Positions 57,276 to 64,000 of a stretch of 64,000 bases of DNA are shown piece by piece; within the stretch, counting starts at the first letter, position 1; every line of letters begins with the position of its first letter. Location of the stretch: the NCBI GenBank assembly GCA_965119685.1, contig OZ221971.1, positions 1,984,001 to 2,048,000 on the forward strand. The letters run 5' to 3'. The notes beneath the pieces were generated by a model that did no database searches, was not told the origin of the DNA, and was given only the letters and a program-made list of their open reading frames with translations. The stretch comes from Merdibacter sp965119685. GTDB lineage: Bacteria > Bacillota_I > Bacilli_A > Erysipelotrichales > Erysipelotrichaceae. The translations under genes were made by a program, and so were the position numbers.

Positions 57276-57683
57276 CTATTTCATCGCATCGGCTTTCGCC
57301 TGCTCATAAGCGTTCACATATTTTTCAATCGAAATCGTACAGCCGCTTGCCACATCCGCATTCTGGGCGCGGCCCTGCGCGTCAAAAGCCAATCCCTCGC
57401 TGCCGTTCTCCTTCAGATAACGCTCGAGGAACTCAATCTGCTCATACCATTCCTTATTGATGTTGCTGTACTCTTTCAATCCATAGTCATCCCCTGCATC
57501 CTTCTTAGAGGAGCCGTTTTCACTCTCGTCGATCGCTACGCTCTTCACCTGATCCCCCTCCATCTCAACGACGGCCTTGATTTCTCCGCTGCCGGTTTTG
57601 ACGATGGCCTCCCCTTTGTCATCATTGCTGCCACAGCCTGCCAACATTCCCGCACAAACTGTCAAACAGATCCATTTTCGCAT
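57276..57683 (-). CDS. Small FMN-binding-domain lipoprotein
   Basis: The 135-residue protein has a lipobox (MLAGC, Cys17) and a short domain ending in DVASGCTISIEKYVNAY (110-126). The SGCTIS stretch fits the SG-A-T-x-S type motif where ApbE attaches FMN to threonine (about Thr116). It would be a membrane-tethered flavoprotein carrying electrons outside the cell. Much of the usual FMN_bind domain is shortened. GGAGG lies 7 nt before the ATG at 57683. No apbE gene is in the window. Confidence 0.75.
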   Translation of the reverse strand: MRKWICLTVCAGMLAGCGSNDDKGEAIVKTGSGEIKAVVEMEGDQVKSVAIDESENGSSKKDAGDDYGLKEYSNINKEWYEQIEFLERYLKENGSEGLAFDAQGRAQNADVASGCTISIEKYVNAYEQAKADAMK

Positions 57684-57794
57684 GTGCGCACCTCCGTTCC
57701 TATTCACAGTGTTCCACCGATGCCGCTTTTTAAACACACAACTTTTCGCACCGTCCATCCTCCCTGCATCCGCTCTTTTGTGTTTCATGCAGAC

Positions 57795-57828
57795 AAAAAG
57801 CAGAAGCCGCTTATCGCTTCGCTTCTGC
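57795..57828 (-). terminator. Terminator of the gamma-CA-like gene
   Basis: GCAGAAGC and GCTTCTGC pair across the stop codon, followed by TTTTTGTC on the minus strand. Confidence 0.8.
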
Positions 57829-58326
57829 CTCTCGGTACGTCTTTGCCAGCTCCACATAATGGCGGGCATTCCAACGGATGCCTTCTCGCTGTTCTTCATG
57901 CAGGGGCTTCATGCGGCAGGGAACGCCGAGTGCCAGCTGACCGCTTGCCACCCGCTTGTGCTCCCCTACTAACGCACATGCTCCTACGATGCTGCCGCTT
58001 TCCACATAGGAACCGTTGAGCAGCGTCGCCCGCATGCCGATGAGCACATCGTCCTCAATCTGCGCTCCATGGATGATCGCACCATGACCGATCGTCACCC
58101 CTGTGCCGATGTTCACCGAATATCCCTTGTCACAGTGAACGATACAGCCATCCTGCACATTGCTGTTTTCACCGACGACGATGCGCCCGCAATCACCCCG
58201 CAGAATCGCGCCAAACCAAACTGACGCGTTCTCCTTGATCTCCACATCGCCGATCACGATGGCATCCTCTGCCACAAACGCGCTCTTTGCGATCTTTGGC
58301 ACATGTCCCTGATACGCCTTTATCAT
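57811..58326 (-). CDS. Gamma-carbonic-anhydrase-like hexapeptide protein
   Basis: The 171-residue left-handed beta-helix has repeats such as IVIGDVEIKENASVWFGA and the three zinc-ligand histidines of the family in the stretches VHCDKG and IGHGAIIHG (about 65-88). YrdA/PaaY-type proteins; carbonic anhydrase activity is not proven in most. The ATG at 58326 follows AGGTGAT. It is transcribed alone or with sigK upstream. Confidence 0.9.
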   Translation of the reverse strand: MIKAYQGHVPKIAKSAFVAEDAIVIGDVEIKENASVWFGAILRGDCGRIVVGENSNVQDGCIVHCDKGYSVNIGTGVTIGHGAIIHGAQIEDDVLIGMRATLLNGSYVESGSIVGACALVGEHKRVASGQLALGVPCRMKPLHEEQREGIRWNARHYVELAKTYREAEAKR

Positions 58327-58375
58327 CTGCATCACCTATCTGTCCCCATTATAGCATCTCCCCGTAAAAAAACAA

Positions 58376-59086
58376 TCAGCGCGCTCCCCGCTTGTTTCGC
58401 TCCTCCCTGCGAAACGCCTTATAGAGCTTTAAAAAAGCACGCTTTTCAATGCGGGAAACATAGGAGCGGGAGATGGAGAGCTCTTGGGCGATCTCCTTTT
58501 GCGTCTGTTCCTTGCAGCCGTATAAACCAAAGCGCTTTTTCAGGATCAGCAGCTCCCGCTCATCCAATAACGGCAGATACGCCTGCAGCTGCTTTAAGCG
58601 CTGTTCCAGCTGGATGCGTTCCACCACGCTTCGCTCCTTGGGAGCGGCGATCGCATCGAGCAAGGTGATCTCGCTGCCATCCTTTTCATTGGCGATGGGC
58701 TCGTTGAGCGATACCTCCTGAAAGGTGTTGCGGTTTTTGCGCAGATACATCAATATTTCATTTTCAATGCAGCGAGAGGCATAGGTCGTCAGCTTCTTCC
58801 CCAGCTGCGGGCGAAACGAATCCACCGCCTTGATCAAGCCGATGGTACCGATGCTGATGAGATCGTCGCTCTGCGTCTTTTTGATGTCGTATTTCTTGAC
58901 GATGTGCGCGACCAAGCGCAGGTTGTGCTCGATCAGCAGCTCCCGCGCATGCGCGTCCTTTTGTGCAAGCAAAGCGATGCATCGTTCCTCCTCTTCCCGC
59001 GAAAGCGGCTTGGCAAAGCTCTGTGGGCGAATATAACCGGTATAATAAAACATCGAAGCCAAGGCTTCCATCAACAGCGTAAACAC
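58376..59086 (-). CDS. sigK: Sporulation sigma factor SigK (mother cell)
   Basis: The 236-residue sigma factor carries a hydrophobic N-terminal pro-sequence (about 1-20, MFTLLMEALASMFYYTGYIR), then region 2 with HNLRLVAHIVKKY, LISIGTIGLIKAVDSF and TYASRCIENEILMYLR as separate blocks, and region 4 with KEIAQELSISRSYVSRIEKR. This is the SigK arrangement, uninterrupted by a skin element. Pro-SigK is activated by SpoIVFB. The GTG at 59086 has AGGTGAT 4-5 nt before it; an upstream GTG at 59095 overlaps that site. A SigE-type promoter precedes it. Confidence 0.95.
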   Translation of the reverse strand: MFTLLMEALASMFYYTGYIRPQSFAKPLSREEEERCIALLAQKDAHARELLIEHNLRLVAHIVKKYDIKKTQSDDLISIGTIGLIKAVDSFRPQLGKKLTTYASRCIENEILMYLRKNRNTFQEVSLNEPIANEKDGSEITLLDAIAAPKERSVVERIQLEQRLKQLQAYLPLLDERELLILKKRFGLYGCKEQTQKEIAQELSISRSYVSRIEKRAFLKLYKAFRREERNKRGAR

Positions 59087-59103
59087 GTCTATCACCTGTT
59101 TTC

Positions 59104-59132
59104 AATGTATGCGCACACCCCTGTCTCTATGC
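59104..59132 (-). promoter_or_regulatory. SigE-type promoter for sigK
   Basis: GCATAGA (59132-59126), 14 bp, then CATACATT (59111-59104) resemble the SigE consensus (K-M-ATA ... N14-15 ... CATACAHT). Transcription would begin about 10 bp before the sigK start. In Bacillus sigK is also SigE-dependent. Confidence 0.65.
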
Positions 59133-59297
59133 TGCAAATTTCACTGAAACCTGCTTTCATTCAACAATATCCGACACGTCAATCTGTTTGTTTTGTGAAT
59201 TTTCCGTAAATTTCTTTGAAATTATTTCTTTTTCTTCCACTTTTTGTTAAGATGAAATGGCTTATATCAACACAGTTATACAAAAGAGGTGTCCGCT

Positions 59298-59831
59298 ATG
59301 AAAGCAGAATTTTTAGCCGCTGTGATGTTAGGCACATCCCTTCTGTTTGGCTGCAGTGATCCGGCTGCGGACTCGATGAATGAGACCATCGAGGAGAACA
59401 ACGAGAAGATCAGTGATAGTGCACAAACCAACAGCGAGATCGAAATCGTCCACTCCGGCGAGGACGCACAGCTGCTCTTGACGAAAGCGTGGGAGCTGAA
59501 GGAGCCCACAGAGGTGCCGGAAGGCTACACCCTCATGGACTACTATGTTTATGACAAAGATATGGTGGAGCTTCGTTACAGCGATGCGCACGCGCAGGCT
59601 GAGCTGTACTACCGCACCAGCACCCGCCCGGGTGACATCAGCGGCAATTCCCGTCAATACACGAATGAGGAAACGCTCTCCAGCGCACAGTATTCCGATA
59701 TTCTCGTGCGCGGCAGCGACAATAAGTGGATGGTCGCCACTTGGCAGCAGGGAGATCTCTCCTACTCCATCTCCTGCGAGCAGGGCTTGTCCGAAGAAGC
59801 GCTGTTAGCGATGATCGATTCCATCGAGTAA
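59298..59831 (+). CDS. DUF4367-like lipoprotein
   Basis: The 177-residue protein has a signal peptide with lipobox LLFGC (Cys19), an acidic linker, and a domain from about 72 to the end (VPEGYTLMDYYVYDKDMVEL, then NKWMVATWQQGDLSYSI and EEALLAMIDSI) that fits DUF4367, found in anti-sigma-like and surface proteins. The ATG at 59298 follows GAGGTG. It is monocistronic on the plus strand, divergent from sigK. Confidence 0.82.
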   Translation: MKAEFLAAVMLGTSLLFGCSDPAADSMNETIEENNEKISDSAQTNSEIEIVHSGEDAQLLLTKAWELKEPTEVPEGYTLMDYYVYDKDMVELRYSDAHAQAELYYRTSTRPGDISGNSRQYTNEETLSSAQYSDILVRGSDNKWMVATWQQGDLSYSISCEQGLSEEALLAMIDSIE

Positions 59832-59839
59832 ACGATTGT

Positions 59840-59866
59840 ACCGCATCCATAGACGATGCGGTTTTT
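59840..59866 (+). terminator. Terminator of the lipoprotein gene
   Basis: ACCGCATC and GATGCGGT pair around a 7-nt loop, then five T. Confidence 0.88.
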
Positions 59867-59934
59867 CTTATGTCCAAACGATCCGTCATTATTTTCATAT
59901 AGTTTCATAATTTTCATAAATTTTACAGAAACAC

Positions 59935-59963
59935 TTGACCTACAATAGCAAAGTGAGTAAAAT
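59935..59963 (+). promoter_or_regulatory. Promoter of the T-box-cstA unit
   Basis: TTGACC (59935-59940) and TAAAAT (59958-59963), spacer 17 bp. Confidence 0.8.
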
Positions 59964-59969
59964 ATAACA

Positions 59970-60257
59970 GTATTCCATATTGAAAAGCGATGAACAAGAC
60001 AAGATTGTTCTGTTTCCCCGCACAGAGAGCCATCACTCGCTGAAAGATGGACGGAAGGAGCAGAACCGTCATCCCTTGCCAGCTGTCAACCGAACGCGTG
60101 ATCGTCATTAGGGGACACCGTCATTTCCACGTTATCGGAAAACCCATTGCTTTTTCGATGGGACAAAGAGGCGGCGGCAAGCTGAGTGGTACCGCGGAAA
60201 CGAGGTTTTCGTCTTAGCGCAGAAATGAATTTTCTGGGTGAGACGAGAACCTTTTTT
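59970..60257 (+). promoter_or_regulatory. T-box riboswitch upstream of cstA
   Basis: The T-box core GAGTGGTACCGCGG lies at 60184-60197. The terminator pairs GGTTTTCGTCT (60204-60214) with AGACGAGAACC (60241-60251) and ends in six T. Stem I has GTTCTG and CAGAAC flanking the specifier loop and an AGAGAG apical element. The 3' side of the loop reads C-C-GTC-ATCC-CTTG, suggesting specifier GUC (Val); CGU or UCA by a shift of register cannot be excluded. Confidence 0.9.
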
Positions 60258-60291
60258 GTTATCGATATGGATGCGTAAGGGAGGAATTTGT

Positions 60292-61998
60292 ATGAATGGT
60301 TTGCTTTTGCTGGGTATCACCAGCATTATCCTAATTGCCGCCTATCTGTTGTATGGGCGCTATCTGGTAAAAACGTGGGGAATCGACCCGAAGGCGAAAA
60401 CGCCGGCAGTGGAACGAGAGGATGGGACAGACTTTGTGCCGAGCAGCAAATGGGAAGTCTTCGCTCACCAGTTTTCTTCCATTGCCGGTGCTGGACCGGT
60501 CACCGGGCCGGTGATGGCGATGATATGGGGCTGGCTCCCGGCGTTTTTGTGGATTGTTATCGGCGGTATCTTCTTTGGCGCCGTACAGGATTTCGGTGCG
60601 CTGTACGCTTCGGTCAAATCAAAGGGAAAGTCGATGGGACAGCTGATTGAGGATTACATCGGCTGCAAGGGGCGCCGCTTATTCTTCTTGTTTGCATGGC
60701 TGTTTACCCTGTTGGTCATCGCCGCCTTTGCCGATATGGTGGCGGGAACGTTCAACGGCTTCTCCGCAGAGGGAACAAAGCTGGCTCCCAATGCGAGTGC
60801 CGCGTCGATTTCGATTCTGTATGTGTTTGTCGCTGTCGCATTCGGCTTGTTTCTGCGCAGGACACGTATCGGCGGATGGAAGCAGGCGCTCATCGCCGTC
60901 GTACTGATTATCGCTATGTTAGCAGCAGGCATCGCATTGCCGATCTATTTAGATAAGAGCACTTGGATCTATGTCGTCTTCGTCTACATCTTCTTTGCGT
61001 CCATTACGCCGATGTGGCTGTTAAAGCAGCCCCGCGACTATCTGACAACGTTCTTGTTCATCGCGATGATCGCCGCAGCCGTAGTGGGCGTTGTCATCAG
61101 CAACCCGCAGATCACCACCCCGGCCTACACCGGATTCTCCACGGCGAGCGGCTATCTGTTCCCGACACTGTTTGTCACGATTGCCTGCGGCGCCGTCAGC
61201 GGCTTTCACTCCTTGGTGTCCAGCGAGACCAGCAGCAAGCAGATCGCCAATGAGAAAGACATGCTGCAAGTCGGTTATGGAAGCATGCTGTTAGAATCGC
61301 TGTTAGCCGTGCTGGTCATCGTCGTTGTCGGTTCTTTGACGAGCTTAAGCGATGGCGGCGTGCTCAACAGCGAACTCGCCACGATGGCGTTGGCACAGGG
61401 TGCAACCCCGTTTACGAAGTTTTCCGTCGGTGTCACTGGCTTGCTCGCACAGCTGGGACTGCCGCAGGAATGGGGTTTGTGCATCATGACGATGTTTGTC
61501 TCGGCATTGGCGTTAACCTCGCTGGATGCGGTTGCCCGCATCGGACGCATGTCCTTTCAGGAGTTTTTTGAGGCAGACCGCAATACAAATCCCTCTGCCC
61601 TCCTGCGCTTTTTAACCGACAAGTACACGGCGACCTTCATCACCCTGCTGGGCGGTTATCTGCTCAGCTTAGGCGGTTACAACAATATCTGGCCGTTGTT
61701 TGGATCTGCCAACCAGCTGTTAGCGGCGATGGTGCTGATCGCCCTGTCCGTATTCTTAAAGGTGACCGGGCGCAAAGGCTTTATGCTGTATGTGCCGATG
61801 AGCCTGATGCTGATTGTGACGATGACCTCCTTAGGCATGTCGATTTACAACATCTGCATGAAACTGTTTGTGAGCGGCGGCTTCGTCTTTATGACGGATG
61901 GCTTGCAGCTGATCGTCGCAATCCTGCTCGTCGCTCTCGGTCTGCTGATTACCTTCTCATCCGGCAAACGGCTGGTCAAACCTGCCAAGCAGGCATAG
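60292..61998 (+). CDS. cstA: CstA family transporter (carbon starvation protein)
   Basis: The 568-residue membrane protein has about 16 hydrophobic segments. CstA landmarks include FAHQFSSIAGAGPVTGPVMA near 56-75, AVQDFGALYASVKSKGKSMG near 96-115, and a conserved FHSLVSSETSSKQI near 304-317. CstA proteins import pyruvate or peptides under starvation. The ATG at 60292 follows GGGAGG. Control by a T-box, and not by cAMP-CRP as in E. coli, implies that uptake responds to shortage of one amino acid. Confidence 0.95.
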   Translation: MNGLLLLGITSIILIAAYLLYGRYLVKTWGIDPKAKTPAVEREDGTDFVPSSKWEVFAHQFSSIAGAGPVTGPVMAMIWGWLPAFLWIVIGGIFFGAVQDFGALYASVKSKGKSMGQLIEDYIGCKGRRLFFLFAWLFTLLVIAAFADMVAGTFNGFSAEGTKLAPNASAASISILYVFVAVAFGLFLRRTRIGGWKQALIAVVLIIAMLAAGIALPIYLDKSTWIYVVFVYIFFASITPMWLLKQPRDYLTTFLFIAMIAAAVVGVVISNPQITTPAYTGFSTASGYLFPTLFVTIACGAVSGFHSLVSSETSSKQIANEKDMLQVGYGSMLLESLLAVLVIVVVGSLTSLSDGGVLNSELATMALAQGATPFTKFSVGVTGLLAQLGLPQEWGLCIMTMFVSALALTSLDAVARIGRMSFQEFFEADRNTNPSALLRFLTDKYTATFITLLGGYLLSLGGYNNIWPLFGSANQLLAAMVLIALSVFLKVTGRKGFMLYVPMSLMLIVTMTSLGMSIYNICMKLFVSGGFVFMTDGLQLIVAILLVALGLLITFSSGKRLVKPAKQA

Positions 61999-62002
61999 TT
62001 TC

Positions 62003-62038
62003 AAAGATCTCATCCCCGTGGGTGAGGTCTTTTGTTTT
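62003..62038 (+). terminator. Terminator of cstA
   Basis: AAAGATCTCA and TGAGGTCTTT form a 10-bp stem with one G-U pair, then TTGTTTTAT. Confidence 0.85.
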
Positions 62039-62340
62039 ATGTTCATTCGTTTACGCTGATGCCATAGTTTCATGCAAAAGGGCGTCTCTATGCTTTCTTT
62101 TACAGCCGGCGTGCTTTCTGCATCTCCCTGCTCAACTTCGCCCTGCTTTTTCGCGATCTCATCCTGCTGCTGATAAAGTTAGGAAAATGCGAAGCACAGG
62201 CAAGAAAGCGCACCCTGTTAGACTTTTGCTTGCGAATGCCCAAAAAGGAAACAGGGCGTTTTGTGACAAACAAAAGGTTTAAAAGCGAGACAGCCTTACT
62301 TTTTTAACCGGCTGACCTCTGCATATCCGTAAAAGAAAAT
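62039..62340. other. Gene-free region
   Basis: Only short frames without ribosome sites are present between the cstA terminator and the tandem hairpins. Confidence 0.45.
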
Positions 62341-62486
62341 CCAAAGATCATTGCACGAGTGATAGCGTTTCCCCGCTTTCATCACTGTCCGTTGGATCTT
62401 TGGCTTTCATTAGAAAAACATGCCCTCTGTGATTGACGCCGCGAAAGTAAATTACCTTAGCTGCGCATACACCGGCATGTTTTTTC
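62341..62486. other. Tandem long hairpins, possible structured RNA or terminators
   Basis: Hairpin 1 has nested stems CCAAAGATC/GATCTTTGG (62341-62349 and 62395-62403), AGTGAT/ATCACT and AGCG/CGCT, with a symmetric 8-nt internal loop. Hairpin 2 has AAAAACATGCC/GGCATGTTTTTT (62414-62424 and 62474-62485) around a 49-nt loop. Both have T runs outside on either strand, so they may terminate the gene ending at 62496 or form part of an RNA. Confidence 0.5.
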
Positions 62487-62495
62487 ATCATTTTA

Positions 62496-63554
62496 TCATT
62501 CTTGCAAAAACGGCTGATATTTCAGATCGAAGCTGACCTTGGCGCACAGATCCTCCAGCACGATGGCAAAAGCATCCTTGTCAAAGATCGCCAAATCGAT
62601 ATAAGAGTAACGCGTTCCGTTTGCGCCGCCGATCGTCTCGGCAATCCCCAAGGGGGAAAGCAGCTCGCCCAGCTTCTTCTCCATCGTCTGACGGATGAGC
62701 GCGTTCTTTTCATCCGCATAGGGATTCTCATAGTACAGATACCCATATTCGCCGCCCTTGTCGCGAAAGTCCAGGCAAGAGTCGTAATTGCCCTGTAGCA
62801 GTTCCTCCTGCAATAAAGAATTGGTCGTCACGATCAGCTTCATGTCCTTGCGCAGCTCCTCGCTCACACCCTCGCCATCCACCTTGTAGGCCATGTAGAT
62901 ATTGGTCGGCGCATGATATTCCAGCCACTCCTGATCAATGACGATGTCGCAGACATCCTCATAGAAGTTTGGCAGCAGGCAGAAGTTTTCACTGTCCATA
63001 AGCGGCGCATCGATCGCCTCCACCTGGGCAATACGCGCTTCCAGCTCCAGTTCTCCCAAAAACAGCTCCAGCATATAGGCCGACATCTCCCGCTTGCGCT
63101 CGTCGTCCGCAATATCCTGAAAGCCCGGACAATAGACCTGCACCCGCAGGGCGCGGTTGGTCTCGTCAATCTCATAAAACACGGTGAAATCCGCTCCCGT
63201 GTAAGTACGGTCCTTGATGCGCAGCACGGCGTTTCGCGCTTTGGCGGAATACGGCGGCAGCCAGCTGTTGATAATCCAGTCCTCCACGAGTTCCTTAGGA
63301 GCGAAGCGCTTCAGCAGCTCCGCAATATACTGTGCGCTCTTGTTTGGCCCGGTATCTAAGGTCATCTCAAAAAAGCCTTCCTCATTGAGTTCGATCAGCG
63401 CCGGACAGCCGGTGACGCTTTCCAAGCGCACATTGAGCTCTCTGATAAGATCCTCGCTGCGTGCTTCATCCCGGCGGCGCAGCGCCTCTTCCAGCTCGCC
63501 GCGCATCCGTAAAAACAGTTCCCAAAACGCCTGTACCCGATGTTTACAGTTCAC
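62496..63554 (-). CDS. Uncharacterised protein
   Basis: The 352-residue soluble protein has no recognised domain. Its middle has DRTYTGADFTVFYEIDE, and the end has DLCAKVSFDLKYQPFLQE; composition is rich in Glu, Leu and Tyr. The GTG at 63554 follows GAGGG by 7 nt, and TGATATAAT about 30 bp upstream is an extended -10. It lies downstream of a sporulation sigma gene in the same orientation, which hints at but does not show a sporulation link. Confidence 0.7.
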   Translation of the reverse strand: MNCKHRVQAFWELFLRMRGELEEALRRRDEARSEDLIRELNVRLESVTGCPALIELNEEGFFEMTLDTGPNKSAQYIAELLKRFAPKELVEDWIINSWLPPYSAKARNAVLRIKDRTYTGADFTVFYEIDETNRALRVQVYCPGFQDIADDERKREMSAYMLELFLGELELEARIAQVEAIDAPLMDSENFCLLPNFYEDVCDIVIDQEWLEYHAPTNIYMAYKVDGEGVSEELRKDMKLIVTTNSLLQEELLQGNYDSCLDFRDKGGEYGYLYYENPYADEKNALIRQTMEKKLGELLSPLGIAETIGGANGTRYSYIDLAIFDKDAFAIVLEDLCAKVSFDLKYQPFLQE

Positions 63555-63599
63555 AAAGCATCCCTCATTTCTGTTTCGTCCCCCATTATATCATGACGT

Positions 63600-64000
63600 C
63601 TACGCCTGTACCAGCCGATTTTTCAGCTTCTCCAGCACCTTGCGCTCCAGCCGCGATACCTGCACCTGCGAGATGTGCAGGCGTTTGGCGATCTCTTCCT
63701 GCTTCATGCCCAGATCATAGCGATAATGCAGCAGCAGCTGTTCCCGCTGCGGAAGTCTGGCGATCTCCTGTGTCAATGAGACATGCAGCGTCACATCCCC
63801 CTGCCGCTCATCTGCCACCTTATCCTGCAAGACGATCGGCGAACCGTCATTTTCATAGATCACCTCATCGAAGGAAAGCGTAAACTGATTGGCCTCAAAG
63901 GCGAGAATGACATCCGACACCTCCAGCTGACACGCCTGCGCGATCTCCTCATAGCTCACCTCTCGGCCATAGCGCTGCTGTAACTCCTCACGTGCCTTGA
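63600..64000 (-). CDS. Sporulation sigma factor of the SigF/SigG type (C-terminal part, cut by edge)
   Basis: The visible 133 residues contain region 3 (REVSYEEIAQACQLEVSDVI, then DEVIYENDGSPIVLQDKVAD) and region 4 with the helix-turn-helix KQEEIAKRLHISQVQVSRLE. The ENDG-P region and SQVQVSRLE fit SigF best; SigG is possible. It directs forespore gene expression. The N-terminus lies beyond the window. Confidence 0.88.
   Translation of the reverse strand, partial: KAREELQQRYGREVSYEEIAQACQLEVSDVILAFEANQFTLSFDEVIYENDGSPIVLQDKVADERQGDVTLHVSLTQEIARLPQREQLLLHYRYDLGMKQEEIAKRLHISQVQVSRLERKVLEKLKNRLVQA

Noticed and set aside
58376..59086. A skin-type insertion or split in sigK
   Set aside because: The reading frame is complete from pro-sequence to region 4.

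Overview
This window reads as chromosomal DNA of a low-to-mid GC Bacillota (Firmicutes) species. The 16S rRNA gene and the overall gene content suggest Erysipelotrichales; that placement is my reading of the sequence, not a database result. Strong Shine-Dalgarno sites, T-box leaders, a Bce-type antimicrobial-peptide module, YitT, LspA and several sporulation regulators (a SigF/SigG-type sigma at the right edge, full-length SigK, GerE, a GerMN protein, a LysM SpoVID-like protein) all fit a Gram-positive, probably spore-forming bacterium. Nearly all genes, including the rRNA operon, lie on the minus strand, so that is probably the leading strand with the origin to the right.

Layout from left to right: cysE (partial)-cysK with a long leader and a candidate 26-aa leader peptide; an esterase/ATP-grasp pair; typA/bipA (+); a zinc-ribbon membrane protein; a packed minus-strand run (ArsP_2-like metal exporter, TPR protein, SRAP peptidase, orphan ABC permease, GT2); a 16S-23S-5S rRNA operon without spacer tRNAs; a T-box-controlled GNAT-valS unit followed by the SpoVID-like gene; a ThyX-like protein and YitT (+); ysxC-lon-tig-DUF3196; azlCD; a NatAB-type ABC-2 exporter; tRNA-Arg; a YfcE-like phosphoesterase, the GerMN protein and a VanY-like protein; a TOBE-type ABC ATPase coupled to a 56-aa protein; gerE-uvrC-mutS2-cvpA with divergent rnhC; a 1,000-aa beta-helix surface protein; comEB, a rhomboid-like protein, rluD and lspA; a peptidoglycan-binding protein; bceRSAB; a TSCPD/Gx-transporter/NusG-II/FMN-lipoprotein group; a gamma-carbonic-anhydrase-like protein; sigK; a DUF4367-like lipoprotein (+); a T-box-controlled cstA (+); an unknown protein; and a sporulation sigma factor.

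The most striking observation is a pair of almost identical promoter cassettes. Each has a TTGACA -35, an 8-nt conserved segment, a poly-G run and a TATNAT -10, placed directly upstream of the surface protein (10 G, spacer 18, near-optimal) and of the natAB exporter (17 G, spacer 25, far from optimal). This looks like slipped-strand phase variation of promoter spacing used at several loci. Other notable points are a near-perfect SigK promoter for gerE embedded in the uvrC stop codon, a SigE-like promoter for sigK, a BceR-type operator, a possible valine-specific T-box on a CstA transporter, VanY-like and rhomboid-like proteins that have lost their catalytic residues, and a small flavin/electron-transfer-like gene group.
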